A stretch of 64,000 bases of DNA from Carettochelys insculpta (Eukaryota > Chordata > Testudines > Carettochelyidae). This document shows, in pieces, positions 43,586-55,087 of this stretch. The notes below the pieces were generated by a model. It was not told the origin of the DNA. It worked only from the letters and a program-made list of their open reading frames with translations, and made no database searches. The translations under genes and the position numbers were made by a program. The stretch lies in contig NC_134147.1 in NCBI RefSeq assembly GCF_033958435.1, positions 49,656,001 through 49,720,000 of the forward strand, written 5' to 3'. How positions within the stretch are numbered: position 1 is the stretch's first letter; the number at the start of each line of letters is the position of its first letter.

Positions 43586-46500
43586 CTAGAACTGGCAGGA
43601 AGGAGAAAAAGACAGGTTGTCAATGCCCATTAGCACCCACCTGTCTTCCCAGACGCACCCAGCCCCAGGCAGGGCCTGTGAGCTACAGTGACTTTGTCCA
43701 GGGCCTGCTAGAGGCAGGCTGTAAAAAGTAGGGTACCAGAGCTTCAGTGCTCTCTTTTAGCAGGGTATCAGGAATACCCCCATCCCCCCAGCAGGCTCTC
43801 CTCCCCATGCCGAGTCCCATCATTAGGGGGCCTTCACTACTGCACATGTCCTACCCCAGGAAGGCCCTCCTGTGGTCACAGGAGTATAAGCATAGCCACA
43901 ATGGGTCACACCAACAGTCCCTCTAGTGCAATCAACAGCCAGTACCAGATGCTCTACACGGAGTGATCCATGTGTCAAGCAGTCTCAGCTTCCGGCAGTC
44001 AGAGGCTTAGGGACACGCGGAGCATTGGGGGTGCATCTCCGACCAACCTGGCTACCAGGAATCAATGAATCAACCTCCCATGAACTTAAACTCCTCTGGC
44101 CTTCATGCCCTCCCTTGGCAATGACTGCAGCTGGCGGACGGGGGTGCAAAGTATTTCCTTGTGTCTAAGCATTTAGTTATTAATTTCGCTGGCTGACCTG
44201 CCTGGTTCTTGGGATATGAGAGGGAGTAAACAGCACCTCTTCACTTCATTTATACCAGTCACGTTTTATAGACCTCGTCTACCCGGCTCCACAACTGCTT
44301 TCCAAAGCTGAACAGTCCCAGTCCTATTAATTTCTCATGGAGAAGCTGGTCCAGACCTCTCATCATTTGGACTGGGCACCCATCAGCAGGTAACATTACA
44401 GGTGTGGGTGCCCTATGCATTCATGGGTGGTGGTAGGGTATTTCCTGCTCCACTGCCTATCCCTTTCCTGACCATATTAGCTCTTCAGGCTGCTGCGGCA
44501 CATGGAACAGACAGTGTCAGAGAACTATCCACAGGGACTCGATCTCTTTCTTGAGGTGTCTAAATTAGCTGTGACCGTACCATTTTCAAGGTACAGTTGG
44601 GACTATGTTTTCTAAACTGCATTATTTTGCATTTATTGACTTTGAATTCCTCCTCCCATTTTGTTGCCCAGTCACTTAGATTTCTGAGATTCCCTTTGTA
44701 GCTCTTTGCTGACAGCTTTCAACTTAACTATGTGAGTGAGGTAGCAGAGTTTGCAGATGACACTGTTTACTCCATTTTCCAGACCATTTATGAATATGGT
44801 GAACAGCACTGTGCCTAACACAGATCATGGGGGGACCCTGCTGCTCCTCCACACTATTCAAACTGACCCTTTTTTCCCTATCTTTTGGCTGGTTATTAGT
44901 TCATGAGAGGACTCTCATCCCATGTCTTGCTAGAAAGGCGTTGGTGAGGCTTTCTTGAAAGTCCAAGTGCACCACATCTACAGGGTCACCCTTGCCCAGT
45001 TTTTGTGACCCTGAAAGAATTTCAATAGATTGGTTTTTACTACAGAGGTAACCAGGTTTAGACACTTGGGAAAGAGTCAACCTGGGTAAAAGGAAATCAA
45101 TCGCACCAGTTTGTCCAATACTAAAGTGTGGCTTAGTGGCCTGTAAGTGCCACATTTACCTCTTCAAGGCTTTTTCAAAAAGTCAGCATCACATTAGCTA
45201 ATCTCCTGTCATCTACAGAGAAGCTGATTTAAGTGCTAGATTACATACCACATAATCTGAGGCAGCAGGTCGTACCCACAAAAGCTCATCACCTAATAAA
45301 TAAAATAGTTAGTCTTTAAGGTGCTGCAGGACTGCTTGCTTTGTCATACCACACTTAGTAGTTCTGCAGTTTTATATTTTAGTTCCTTCAGAACTCTTGC
45401 ATGAACGCCTTCTGGCTCCAGTGATTTCTATAGCGCTTTAATTTATCTATTCATTCTGCTGACACCTCAATTTGGAATAGCTCCTCAGATCTGCCAAACA
45501 AATAGAATGGCTCCAGTGTGGGACACCCCCTCTCAGTCTCTGTAGTAAAAACCAAGGTAAAGAATCATGTAGTTTCTTTCCAAAGGGTTTATTTCCTCAC
45601 CCGCTCTATTGGCTCTGTTCAGCGGCTCTATTGCCTGACAGGCATCCTGCTTCTAAGGTACCTTTTTGTTGTTAGCTTTTTTTTTTTTTTTTGGTCTTTT
45701 GCTAGTTGCTCTTCATCAGTTTCTGGCCTGCCTAATTCTGCTGTTAGATGTGACTTGGCGGAGTTTGTGCTCCTTTCTAGTTTTCCTCAGTAGGATTTGA
45801 CTTCCAGTTTTTCAGAAAGATGTCATTTTGTCTGTAATCACCTCTTACTTTTTAGACATGGCAACTTTCTTTGAGCCGCTTACAGTTATTTGGGATAGAT
45901 ATTTAGTTTTTACTTCTATTATGGACAAGTTATTAGTACTCTTCAGAAGTTTCTACACAGCTTGAAGACGTTTTCATGCTTGTGTGACTGTCCGTTCAGG
46001 TTCCAGTTAGCTCGCTTCCTCGCTTTTGGGTAGTTCCCCTTTTTGAAGTTAAATGCAGCTGTGGTGGTTCTCTTTGGTATTTCCCCTTCTACAACGATAT
46101 TATAGTAAATTACCGTATGGATGCTGTTACCAAGCAGCTCAACTACACTCACGTCTTGGACTGGCTCTTCTGTACCACCTAGGACTAAAACTGGAATTCC
46201 TTCTTCCCCTGTGGATTCCAGGACTAGCTGCTCCAAGCAGTCATTTAAGTTGTCAAGAAACACTCTCTGCATCCCGCCCTGAGGTGGCATGTACCAGCCA
46301 ACAGGGGGTAACTGGAATAACCCATTAGTGGGTCTTTTGTTTGTGTACTAGCCAGGCTGGGCAGGGACACTGCCCCTAACCACTGTTTGCCAGAAGCTGG
46401 GGATGAGCAGCTTGGGAGAGGTAATTCAGCAACTGTGCTCTGTTCGTCCTCCCGGCGCTTGCAGGCTTGGCCAGTCAGAAGACAGGCTAGTGGGCTAGAG

Positions 46501-49500
46501 GAACCTTTGGTCTGACCTGGTAAAACTGTTCTTTCCTGTCTAATCTCCATCACCAGCGCTATCCTGGTTAAGCGGCTGGCAGCACGTTCCTACTGCTCTG
46601 CTCTTATTCACGCACAGACTTCCTACCAAGAGAGCCCTTTTGGCACAGTCTGACTCACGTGCTGCATCTGACTCTCTCTTTCTGATGTAGTGCCACCCCC
46701 AGCACGACGCACGCTCCTGCCTGTCTGGTTTGTACTCAGGCAGAGCCCTGCCTACATGGGACTGCCTGTGTTTAAGAGGCAGAAGCAGGATTCCCTAAGT
46801 GGTTTCCTTGCGGCCCTTTGCAAAGCCCCCTGAAGGGAACATTGTCCCCATGCTTGTTCTGGCTACCCAAGCTTTCCCCCCAACACTCACCCCGCATGGA
46901 GACAAACAGCAGTGACAAACCAGGAAGTGCCAAACCTTGCTAAGAGGCCAGGTTCCCAAGGGCCCCCTTTGTCTAAATGGTACCCCCAGAGCTCTGCCTG
47001 GTCAATAACAGGCTGCCCACAAGCCCTCCTTGCAATGGCGAGGGGAAGGAAGCAGCTGGTCCCCTGCCTAGGAGCTCACGTTCTTGAGGAACTCCTCGGC
47101 CACAATGCGAGCCCTGGCATTGACAGACAGCTTCATCTCACTGATCTCCTTGTCAATCTCCTCCATGAAGTGGATCACAAAGTCCACGAGCTTGTGCTTG
47201 TACATCTGCTCCGTGTGGAAGTTTGTGATCAGGAAGCTGATGTCATAGCCCTGGTGGGGGAGAGGAAAGGAGCAACACCCAGTCAGTGAGCAGCACCAAA
47301 GCCCTTTAGTCCTGCCATGGCAGGAATGCTCACAGCAGACAGCTCCCAGAGTGGGCCAGCGTGGTGCCCCTGCCCCAGCCACCTGACCTCCACGGGTTTC
47401 CTGCGCAGGATGAAAAAGTTCTCAGCCCTCATCATCATGAAACGCATGAATTTGTGGCACAGGATCTTCTCGATCTCATCCGCCTGAAAGGGGAAGGGAA
47501 AGTCAGGCTTCCTCAGGCTACGCACATGCCGCCAGCCCTTCCCTCCCCCTCTCCTCCCACTCCCCCGGCCTACCTGCTTTACTGCAATGCTGACTCTCAC
47601 TGAATTAATGGAGCCCTCGATCAGAACCTTCTCCTTCTCGTTCCTGCTGATGATCACCGGCTGCAACAGCAGCTCTTTGCTACTCCTGCAAAGCCAGGAA
47701 AAACATGAGCACCCATGCAGGAGGGAGCACCTGCCGGCCCCAGGTACGTGTGTGCACGCCACGGAGTGGCTCTCACTTGGCCGCTTGGGTAGGGACCTCA
47801 TTTCCATGCACAAGCTGGCATGTTTGTCCCTTGCGCTGATACTGGACAGACAGCCCTGGGGACTGAACAGATGCAGGATGAGCACCACTGCCCCTGTCAA
47901 CAGGTTTCCCCTCTGAAACCTTCCCCCCACCCAAGCATCTGCTGAAGAGGGTCTTTGCCCACGAAAGCTCATGCTCCAAAATATCTGTTAGTCTATAAGG
48001 TGCTACAGGACTTCTTGTCGTTCTCGAAGCTACAGACTAACACGGCTACGTTTCTGATCAGAGCTAGACAGAGACTCACACAAGACACAATGAGCAGCCA
48101 AGACCCCTAACTGTACTAGCGGCTTCCAGGGGGAGAGGCCTTGCCCACAAAGGGCAGTGCAAGCCCTTTGCTACAAGGCAGTATGTTCATGAGATAAACA
48201 GTGCTTTCAATTCGACTCTCTCTGGTTACCCTGAGAAGCCTCCATGTGGGCACCCAGCCCACACTATCACAGAGACTCTTGTCCTGGGCAGGGGCTCCAG
48301 GGAACCAGAGAAAGACGAGCAGAGTAACACATACTATTCCCCTAGGACTATGAGGCCTCCATAACCAGGGACTACCCTGCAGGAACAAACCCTAAGCGCA
48401 CACCCTCCAGCACAAGGTCCAGACACAGTAGCCAAAGGGAGCAATGCCAAGAGGTGCTTGCAGGGTTTCAATCCAACTGGCCGCTGCAACGAAGCTTTCC
48501 CCACAGGGCCTGCGCTTGGCACCCAAGGGCTCGGACTCTTTCCTAGGGTTGGCTGGGCATGCCAGGCCCCATGCTCTGGAGCAGGCTGGGCAGTGCAGCC
48601 AGTCATGGGTGGCAAAAGAGATGCTCTTGGGACTAACTGCAGCTTCCCCCAAAACACTCCAAACAACAAACGCCTCACCTGCATCAGCTGTGGCCTTGGG
48701 CACGATGAAGACAATGCAATTTAAAGGCCTCTGCCACAAAGGATCCAGTCTGCTGAACACACACCAATTTCCTCAAGCACACAGAAAGGCATATGGCATG
48801 GCAAACAAAATCACTCGTAACCAAAGGTTAACTCTGACCCTGGCTTGCCACTTTTAATTGCATTCTGCTACCTTTTAAGGAAAGTTTTCCATTTAATATG
48901 AGCAGTAAATAAGTTTTACAACCTACCCTACTGCCAACTGATAAGGTACTCAATACAACTTCTGGAGAACCAGATTATAGGCAGAGCTGGTATTGTTGCC
49001 TATATTTAAATCTGCCCAACACCTCCTGTAGGATGATCCTGATTTTAATTGCACGTAAATGAGGTCTAATTTTAGTCATTCAGGCTGAAACTTCCCATGC
49101 AGAGTATCTGATTCCTGTTGACTACCAAGTCTCTGCAAAAATGGTTCAACTTTTTCCTGACCAAGGTTAAAGGAATACACATTTTTCTCATGTTAAAATA
49201 ACTCAAAGCCATTTGATTAAGCAGCAGTCCTGCTCAGCAGCAGGAACTAGCAGTTTATCAAGGGCATCATTGTGGTGTCGGTGAGGAGTCTCTTTAGCTG
49301 TTCCCACTGAAAACTGCTCAAGTGTGTCCTCATTCAAACAGTTCTCCATTCACTCATGCTCCAAGGGGACCTCGAGGTCACTGGCTTAGTTCTGCAAAGA
49401 GCTGCTTTGCGCTGAGCATGCTCCAACCTGGGGCAAGCAAGACTTCCCAGTCATTGGTGCTGTGGCACACTGCACCCAAAGCTGGGAAGGGAACAGGGGT

Positions 49501-52500
49501 TAGCCAGGGCAACGTCGTCGCAGGCAGGGGGTTGGGAGAGCATGCTTCTGTGTCCTCTGGCTGGTGCCCAGGCAGCATGGACGAGGAAACCTACTAACTG
49601 CTGCAAAAAGGCCAAGGGCTGAACCAGGGTGGGGGTCAGAGTCATCCCATCTCGTGGAGCAGCTGCCCCTCGACCCACTTTGGGGGGCTCTGCAGCTCAG
49701 AGGGACAGGGAGGGGCTGGTGCCTGCAGGAGGGATTTCCCCCTTGCCCCATTTATTTTTTCGTTTGCCTGCACCCCCAGACTCAAGCTCCTCAGTCCCAA
49801 TTTATTCACTGGCTCCTCTGGCTGCTGGTTTTCCCTGCTGGCAGCCGCAGGGTTCTAGTGCTCTTCAGTAGTGCCACTCCGGCAGGTAGCCTGCACAGGC
49901 AGCCGGACCCGCATTGCCTTTCCAGGCTTCCGCCTTGGAGGGAAAGACCCTTCCCTTCTCCAGCAGTGGGACCCTTCGTCCGTCACAGGGGAGTGCCAGC
50001 AGCCAGTCTCCATCATGGCCCCTCACCCACAGCCAAAAATGGTGTCCCCCACTCTCCCCGTACTGCGTGTGCACACGAGGCAGGGAGGGCTCCAAGCCAG
50101 GGGAGCAGCCCTCATCGCCCCCAGCCTCAGGGCCCTCCTTGCCTTTTTCAGCTCTCCAACAGCACACTCCAGCTGTGGGGTTCCCCTCCCCACAGTACCA
50201 GGGCCTCGGGCTCACAACGCCACCACCCCCAACAGGGCTGGCAAATTACAGGAAAACTGCAGTCACTTCCCCCAATTTTATGAGCTCTAAAACTCAACCA
50301 ATGCGCTCTACAATCTGAATGTTACTTTCGTTGCTTGAAGAGCTGCCTCCTGGGGAAGCACAGTAGCACCAGTGATCCACATTTGGGGTCATTTGACCCA
50401 GGGATCCCTGAGTCACAGGCTGCTCCCCAAACCTGCTTTCTTCTGTTAAAGAGACTGAGGCACGGATGACTCTCAGACAGATTTCATTGAGCTACATGAT
50501 GTGAACTCTCCTTCCCTTCCTCTCACCCCGCCCAGTCAGGTAACACAAGTCAATCACAAGCCCATTCAACAAAAGGAGTTTTGAAAGAGCTGCCTGTAGG
50601 GTGCTGCAGTGTGTAAGTCCTGAGGGCTGGCAATTTGATTTTGAGGCGAATGTGCTCTGTGTTGTGGGGAGTGGGGAATTAGGCATGTGAATGATTCCTG
50701 GGCAGGGACCAGTATTAGCAGTCAGAGGAGTGGAGAACTTAGAGCAGTGGTTCCCAAACTTCTCAGCCTTTTGAGTTCGGAGAAACCCTCCTGCTCCCCC
50801 TCTTCTTCTTTACCGAACCCTCTTAACAACAAATTCAAATCGTAACTTAAAATAAACAAACAAACTTGATACAAAAATGGTATTTAAAATTAAAAATAAA
50901 TAGTTTTTCTTCGCCTCCATGAGTGCCTGGTCCAGCCCCAGCTGGCCACCTGCCTGTGCTCCATGCCAGCTGCCAGAGCTGTCCATGCTGCCCGCCCACG
51001 CCCCGCGCAGCCAGGGCCAGCCATCCACATACCGTCCTGAGCTGCCTGAGCCCCATGCTGCTGGGGCCGGCCGCCTGCGCTGCCAGTGCCCTGTGAGCCA
51101 ACCGGCTGTCCACAAAGCCAGGCACAACCAGCCCCCACTCTTACCCCATCGCCCTCACACAAGCCAGGCACCCCTAATCCCCCATCCTCCTCCTCCCGAA
51201 CCATACTCCCTCACCTTTCAGGAAGCACCTAGTTCCATGTGGGTCTTTCCTTCCAGCTCTCAGCCCCTGCCATTTTACATGGGTGACCCAGCACAGCTGC
51301 TATAAAAAGCAGGCAGCCAGCAAAGGCCAGCTCTTTCTTCAGGCGGGGAGGAGGAATGACAGGAGGGGACTGGGTTGCCTCATGCTGCCCCCCTCTCCCG
51401 CCCCCCCCCGGAAATCATGAGTTAGAGGGAGAGTGGTGTGGGGCAAGAGGAAATGAGATTTTGGGGAGGGAGATCAGTGGAGATGGGGGGGCAAAAGATT
51501 GGGGGTTCAGGTGAGGAAGACTAGCACCACCCAGCTCTTCCAACACACCCCAGCGCCCTGGACTCCGCCGCCCCTCTAAGCTCCAGCACACCCCACCACA
51601 CCTACACCCCCACCCCCAGCTAGCACAGAGACAAATGGAGACAGCAGCTTCTGGTGCTATGAGAATTCATCCCCGAGGGGACAAGTCCTGCACTTCAAGC
51701 CCTTCACTTTCTTAAATCACTCAGCAGCGCCTTCCAAAATACAGCAATAGCAGACAGGGCTTTGCTGCCAATCTCCATCAAGGTGACAGCAAAGGAGCAG
51801 AGATTTTCCCAATTAAAAAATTAAGATCGACCTACAGCCAACGTCCCCCGAACCTTTTTCGTCCATGTGCAGATTTTCTCTGTTCGAGCGCGGAATAGAT
51901 TTTTTTCTATGCACTGAGGGGAATGGGAACATGCACCACCAGCAGAGACAAAACCTGGCTGTGGGCGCACTGTTAACCAGGTGGGTGATATCAGAATCTC
52001 TCCTGAGACAGCACATGAGGAATGTTGCCTACTGCCAACTACGGCTCAGGAAAGTCTGGGCAGACTTGCCCTTTTGGCCCTTGAGAAGGAAGTGGCATCC
52101 ACCCTGGATTACCATGCTCTGGTAGCACAGTTTGCTGCAAGGATGTCTAGGAAGGTGGGTTTCAGAATATAAGCAGCATCACACTGTTCATGGTCAGTGC
52201 TGTTTTTTTAATTATATTAACTTAATTGTTATGAAAAAGAGCTACAATATAACATAAAGCTGGGCATTATCAATATTTAACCTGTAACCAGCAGAAGCCC
52301 TTGAAGTTAACCGTAAGCAGATTTCATCTCTACTGAAAAATGTTTAAGAGGGATCCCCATACAGGTGATTTACCCTGGGCCCTCCACCTCCTTAGGCATG
52401 GCCAGGGTGGGTGTCAATAGAGGGAAGGAGCAGGATGGGACTGAGAGCTGACTGAGACAAGGGCAGATCAGTCACAGATGGGGAAGACTGAGGCCTGGCT

Positions 52501-54182
52501 AGGCAAGGAGACTGTGACAATGAACTAGGCTTGCAGGTGTCTACTTTTCGATCGGCGCTCCTGGTTGAAAAGGGACCTTGACAGTTCCGGTCAGGACTGC
52601 AAGGCAGGCTAGACTCCCTACTTTTCCTGGCTGCACCCCAGAAACGGCCAGCAGATTTGCTAAGAGGCACAGAGGCTGGGGGCTCCACACCCTGCTCCTA
52701 GGACTGGCTCTGCACTCCTCCTAGCAAGGAGCTATAAGCAATGGGATCTGCAGGACGGTACCTGCAGGTGACAACAGCGTGGAGTCTCCCAGTCTCCTGC
52801 TAGGAGCTGGACCTGCTGGCTGCCTCCAGGCACAGCCAGGGGCCTGCCTTAGCCTTGCTGTGCCATAGATGGGTAGCTGCCCAGTGTGAGCCTGCACCCC
52901 AACCCAAACCCCTCTTTCCTCCCAACCCTCTGCCCCAACCCCAGAGCCAGCACCTCAGGTGGATCCCTCATGCCCTCCAGCACCCCAACTTGTCAGCTGT
53001 AAGAATAAGGCCTTTTTCTGTAGCCATACTGTAGCCATGCTACATGGACTTAACTAGATGGAAAGAGCAGCAGCCATTGGCTGACAGAGGAAGTCACAGC
53101 CTCAGAAATAGTGTAATACCAGCTGTTGAGGGGCAGACCATGTCCTAATGGCACCTGTATCACCAGACAAAAAACAGATCTCAAGGTGGTTAATGAAAAT
53201 AGTCCAACACCATTTTGCTGGACAAGAAACTCTTCATCAATAGTTGGGGTGTGAAATCCTCTTCCCCTTATTCTAGCATTCTGGTCCCCACTTCCCTATT
53301 TCTTGTATGGATGATTGATGGCTGGGTTCAGTTGTTTCTGCCTCTGTGTAATTCATTTTGCTTAGTGTGACTCAGTGAAGATGGTGGGGTGTGACTGGAC
53401 AAAGAGTTTTGTTAGGGTTACGGTTCCAGGATCAGAGCTGCCAGACATCAACCCTGCACCAAAGACACTGCAGAAACTAGAGAATACTTTTTGTCTAGGA
53501 AGCAGCACAAATACCAGAGAAGATGCAACCAGCAAGACAAGGGCCAGGGAGCTGGAAGTGGGTCAGTGTCAGCTGGTTTCACACGACAGTTCTGGTGTAT
53601 AACCCTGAGAATCCTATAACACAGGGATCTCGGGGAAGAGGCTGGGCAGGGCTAGGACAGTCAGCTGTGTAATTAGAAAGTTGACAACCCTACAATGAAC
53701 TGAAGAAAGGGAAACAAACTGGGACAGGAAACCTATTGGGAAGTGATGCAGATTACCAGGAAGCTGCTTGTGACTCCTTAGCCCACAGCGCTTCTCCTCA
53801 CTTCAACCCCACGGCCTCCCGGCGAGAGGCCCTGCCCTGAGCAGGCAGCCAACCCTTCCCATTCCCCACTGCTGAACAGGGGCCCCAGACCTCAGTGACT
53901 CTCAGCCTCTCCCCACCTCAGGGTCCCAACCTCCTTCTCGTACCTGACTTCCACCTCCGGCTTGTTGTGTCGCTCCACCACCTGGGAGGAGAAGTTCTCC
54001 AGGCACAGGGCAGCCTGCAGGGTGGCGCGCACCGCACTCAGGTAGGGCCGCAGCGTGGCAGTCTGGTGGGGGCGGGGAAGTCAGAGCAAGACAGAAGCCA
54101 AGTAGCCTGGTCCCAGGCACCCCCCCCCCGCCGCGCCGCCCCAGGAGTCGAGTCCCGTCCCACCACCCCCGACCCCTACCAT
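43586..54182 (-). CDS. ARPC4: Actin-related protein 2/3 complex subunit 4, complete
   Basis: ARPC4 (p20) is a core subunit of the Arp2/3 complex, pairing with ARPC2 to hold Arp2 and Arp3 on the mother filament in branched actin nucleation. Coding exons in transcript order: 54180-54182 (ATG only), 53944-54062, 47574-47685, 47388-47483, 47080-47250, 43586-43591 (one codon plus TAG). Phases agree and give 168 aa, as in human. Conserved stretches include [78 protein letters not shown], and [14 protein letters not shown] followed by the terminal F from the last exon. Near-identity with mammals makes the call secure. Large introns carry old LINE and SINE-like repeats. The gene is divergent from TADA3. 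Confidence 0.97.
44240..45200 (-). mobile_element. Ancient CR1/L3-like LINE fragment (RT region)
   Basis: Much diverged but reads on the minus strand like a CR1-group 3' region (for example the stretch around 44735-44775 corresponding to the F-A-D-D-T motif region of reverse transcriptase, and typical CR1 sequence around 44580-44660). Lies in the ARPC4 last intron. Frame fully lost. Confidence 0.5.
45265..45350 (+). repeat. Short interspersed repeat, copy 1
   Basis: Contains 'cacaaaagctcat', 'aataaaatagttagtc' and 'aaggtgctgcaggact', the hallmark of a short repeat common in sauropsid genomes. A second copy lies at 47943-48058. Class not assigned. Confidence 0.55.
45480..46290 (-). mobile_element. 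Ancient CR1/L3-like LINE fragment (endonuclease end)
   Basis: The minus-strand frame 46290-45943 includes [23 protein letters not shown] and [20 protein letters not shown], matching the end of the CR1-type endonuclease domain where GNSDH is usual. Here the catalytic-region residues read GNSIH. Probably the same old insertion as at 44.2-45.2 kb. Confidence 0.55.
47943..48058 (+). repeat. Short interspersed repeat, copy 2
   Basis: 'cccacgaaagctcatgctcc', 'tgttagtctataaggtgcta' and 'cagactaacacggctac' give a fuller copy than the one at 45.3 kb. In an ARPC4 intron. Confidence 0.65.
48059..50744. other. ARPC4 intron, no recognised element
   Basis: Intron of ordinary composition, AT-richer around 48850-49300. 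Short open frames on both strands lack recognisable homology. Confidence 0.4.
50745..51415. mobile_element. hAT-like non-autonomous repeat, copy 2
   Basis: Starts CAGTGGTTCCCAAACTT and shares order and sequence with the copy at 1208-1905, including 'cttaacaacaaattcaa', 'agtttttctt' and 'ctgggttgcctca'. No transposase. Confidence 0.55.
51416..53943. other. ARPC4 intron remainder
   Basis: AT-rich segments near 52200-52320. No coding exon or RNA gene recognised; several parts may be old unclassified repeats. Confidence 0.4.
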
Positions 54183-55087
54183 AACGACGGCTTCAGTCCG
54201 CTCAGTTGGTCCAGGTCTCCGGAAGCGGAAGCGGAAGCGGCGAGCTCAGGAGGCTCCTCCCTTCCGGGGTGGGCGGTCCGTTCCATTGCCGCCCGCGGGG
54301 GTCGCTCGCCTGAGCCTCCTTCCTGCCCGCGAGTGGGACTGGCCGTGCCCCCCACTGACCCTGTCAGCCGCCCGGGGGCAGCCCCGGCCATCGCCGCCCC
54401 GCTGCGAGCGCCGGGGCTCCTCCTCCCCCCGTCCCGCACTTGGTACATTCCCACCACTGCTTCCATATTAGGTAACAGCGCGCGGGTTGTTCGCCCAATG
54501 GGGCGGGGCCCCGGCGTGGGGACCAGCCAATGGGGAGGGGGCTGGCCGCGCTGAGCTCCGGGGGCCGGAAGCGGCGAGAGAGGCGTCAGGCCGCCGGAAG
54601 TGCCCAGATTCCCCTCCCCCTCCCCCGCCCTTGGCAGAGCGGCGCCTTCTCCCTGGGACTGCGGCAGGGCCCGGCGCCCCGCCCCGCCCCCACGCCGCGC
54701 AGCCCGGCAGCCCCCGTACCCCGCGCCCCCCGCCCCCACGCCGCGCAGCCCGGCAGCCCCCGCCCCCACGCCGCGCAGCCCGGCAGCCCGGCAGCCCCCG
54801 CCCCCACGCCGCGCAGCCCGGCAGCCCCCGCCCCCCGCCCCCACGCCGCGCAGCCCGGCAGCTCCCGCGCCCGCCCCACGCCGCGCAGCCCGGCAGCCCC
54901 CGCCCCCCGCCCCCACGCCGCGCAGCCCGGCAGCTCCCGCGCCCCACGCCGCGCAGCCCGGCAGCCCCCGCGCCCCCCCGCGCCCCACGCCGCGCAGCCC
55001 GGCAGCCCCTGCTGCCAGGTGCCTCCAGACCGCCCCCGTGTGCGAGCCCCCAGCGCGCTGCTCGGCCGGCGCCCTCCCCGCGGCGGG
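54183..55087. promoter_or_regulatory. Bidirectional CpG promoter ARPC4/TADA3
   Basis: 905 bp between divergent start codons, strongly CpG-rich. Two CCAAT boxes at 54495-54499 and 54527-54531, 32 bp apart, flank a GC box (gggcgggg, about 54501), a common layout of TATA-less divergent promoters. The right third is a tandem repeat. Confidence 0.75.
54680..55015. repeat. GC-rich 20-35 bp repeat in TADA3 5' region
   Basis: About eleven copies of 'acgccgcgcagcccggcagc' plus a variable 'ccccgcccccc' spacer. Almost pure G/C with many CpG. It lies between the CCAAT core and the TADA3 ATG, so part may be transcribed as 5' UTR. Confidence 0.88.

Noticed and set aside
51813..52125. Short frames on both strands near 51.8-52.1 kb
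   Set aside because: No recognisable homology; the sequence looks like an old dispersed repeat, but I could not identify it.
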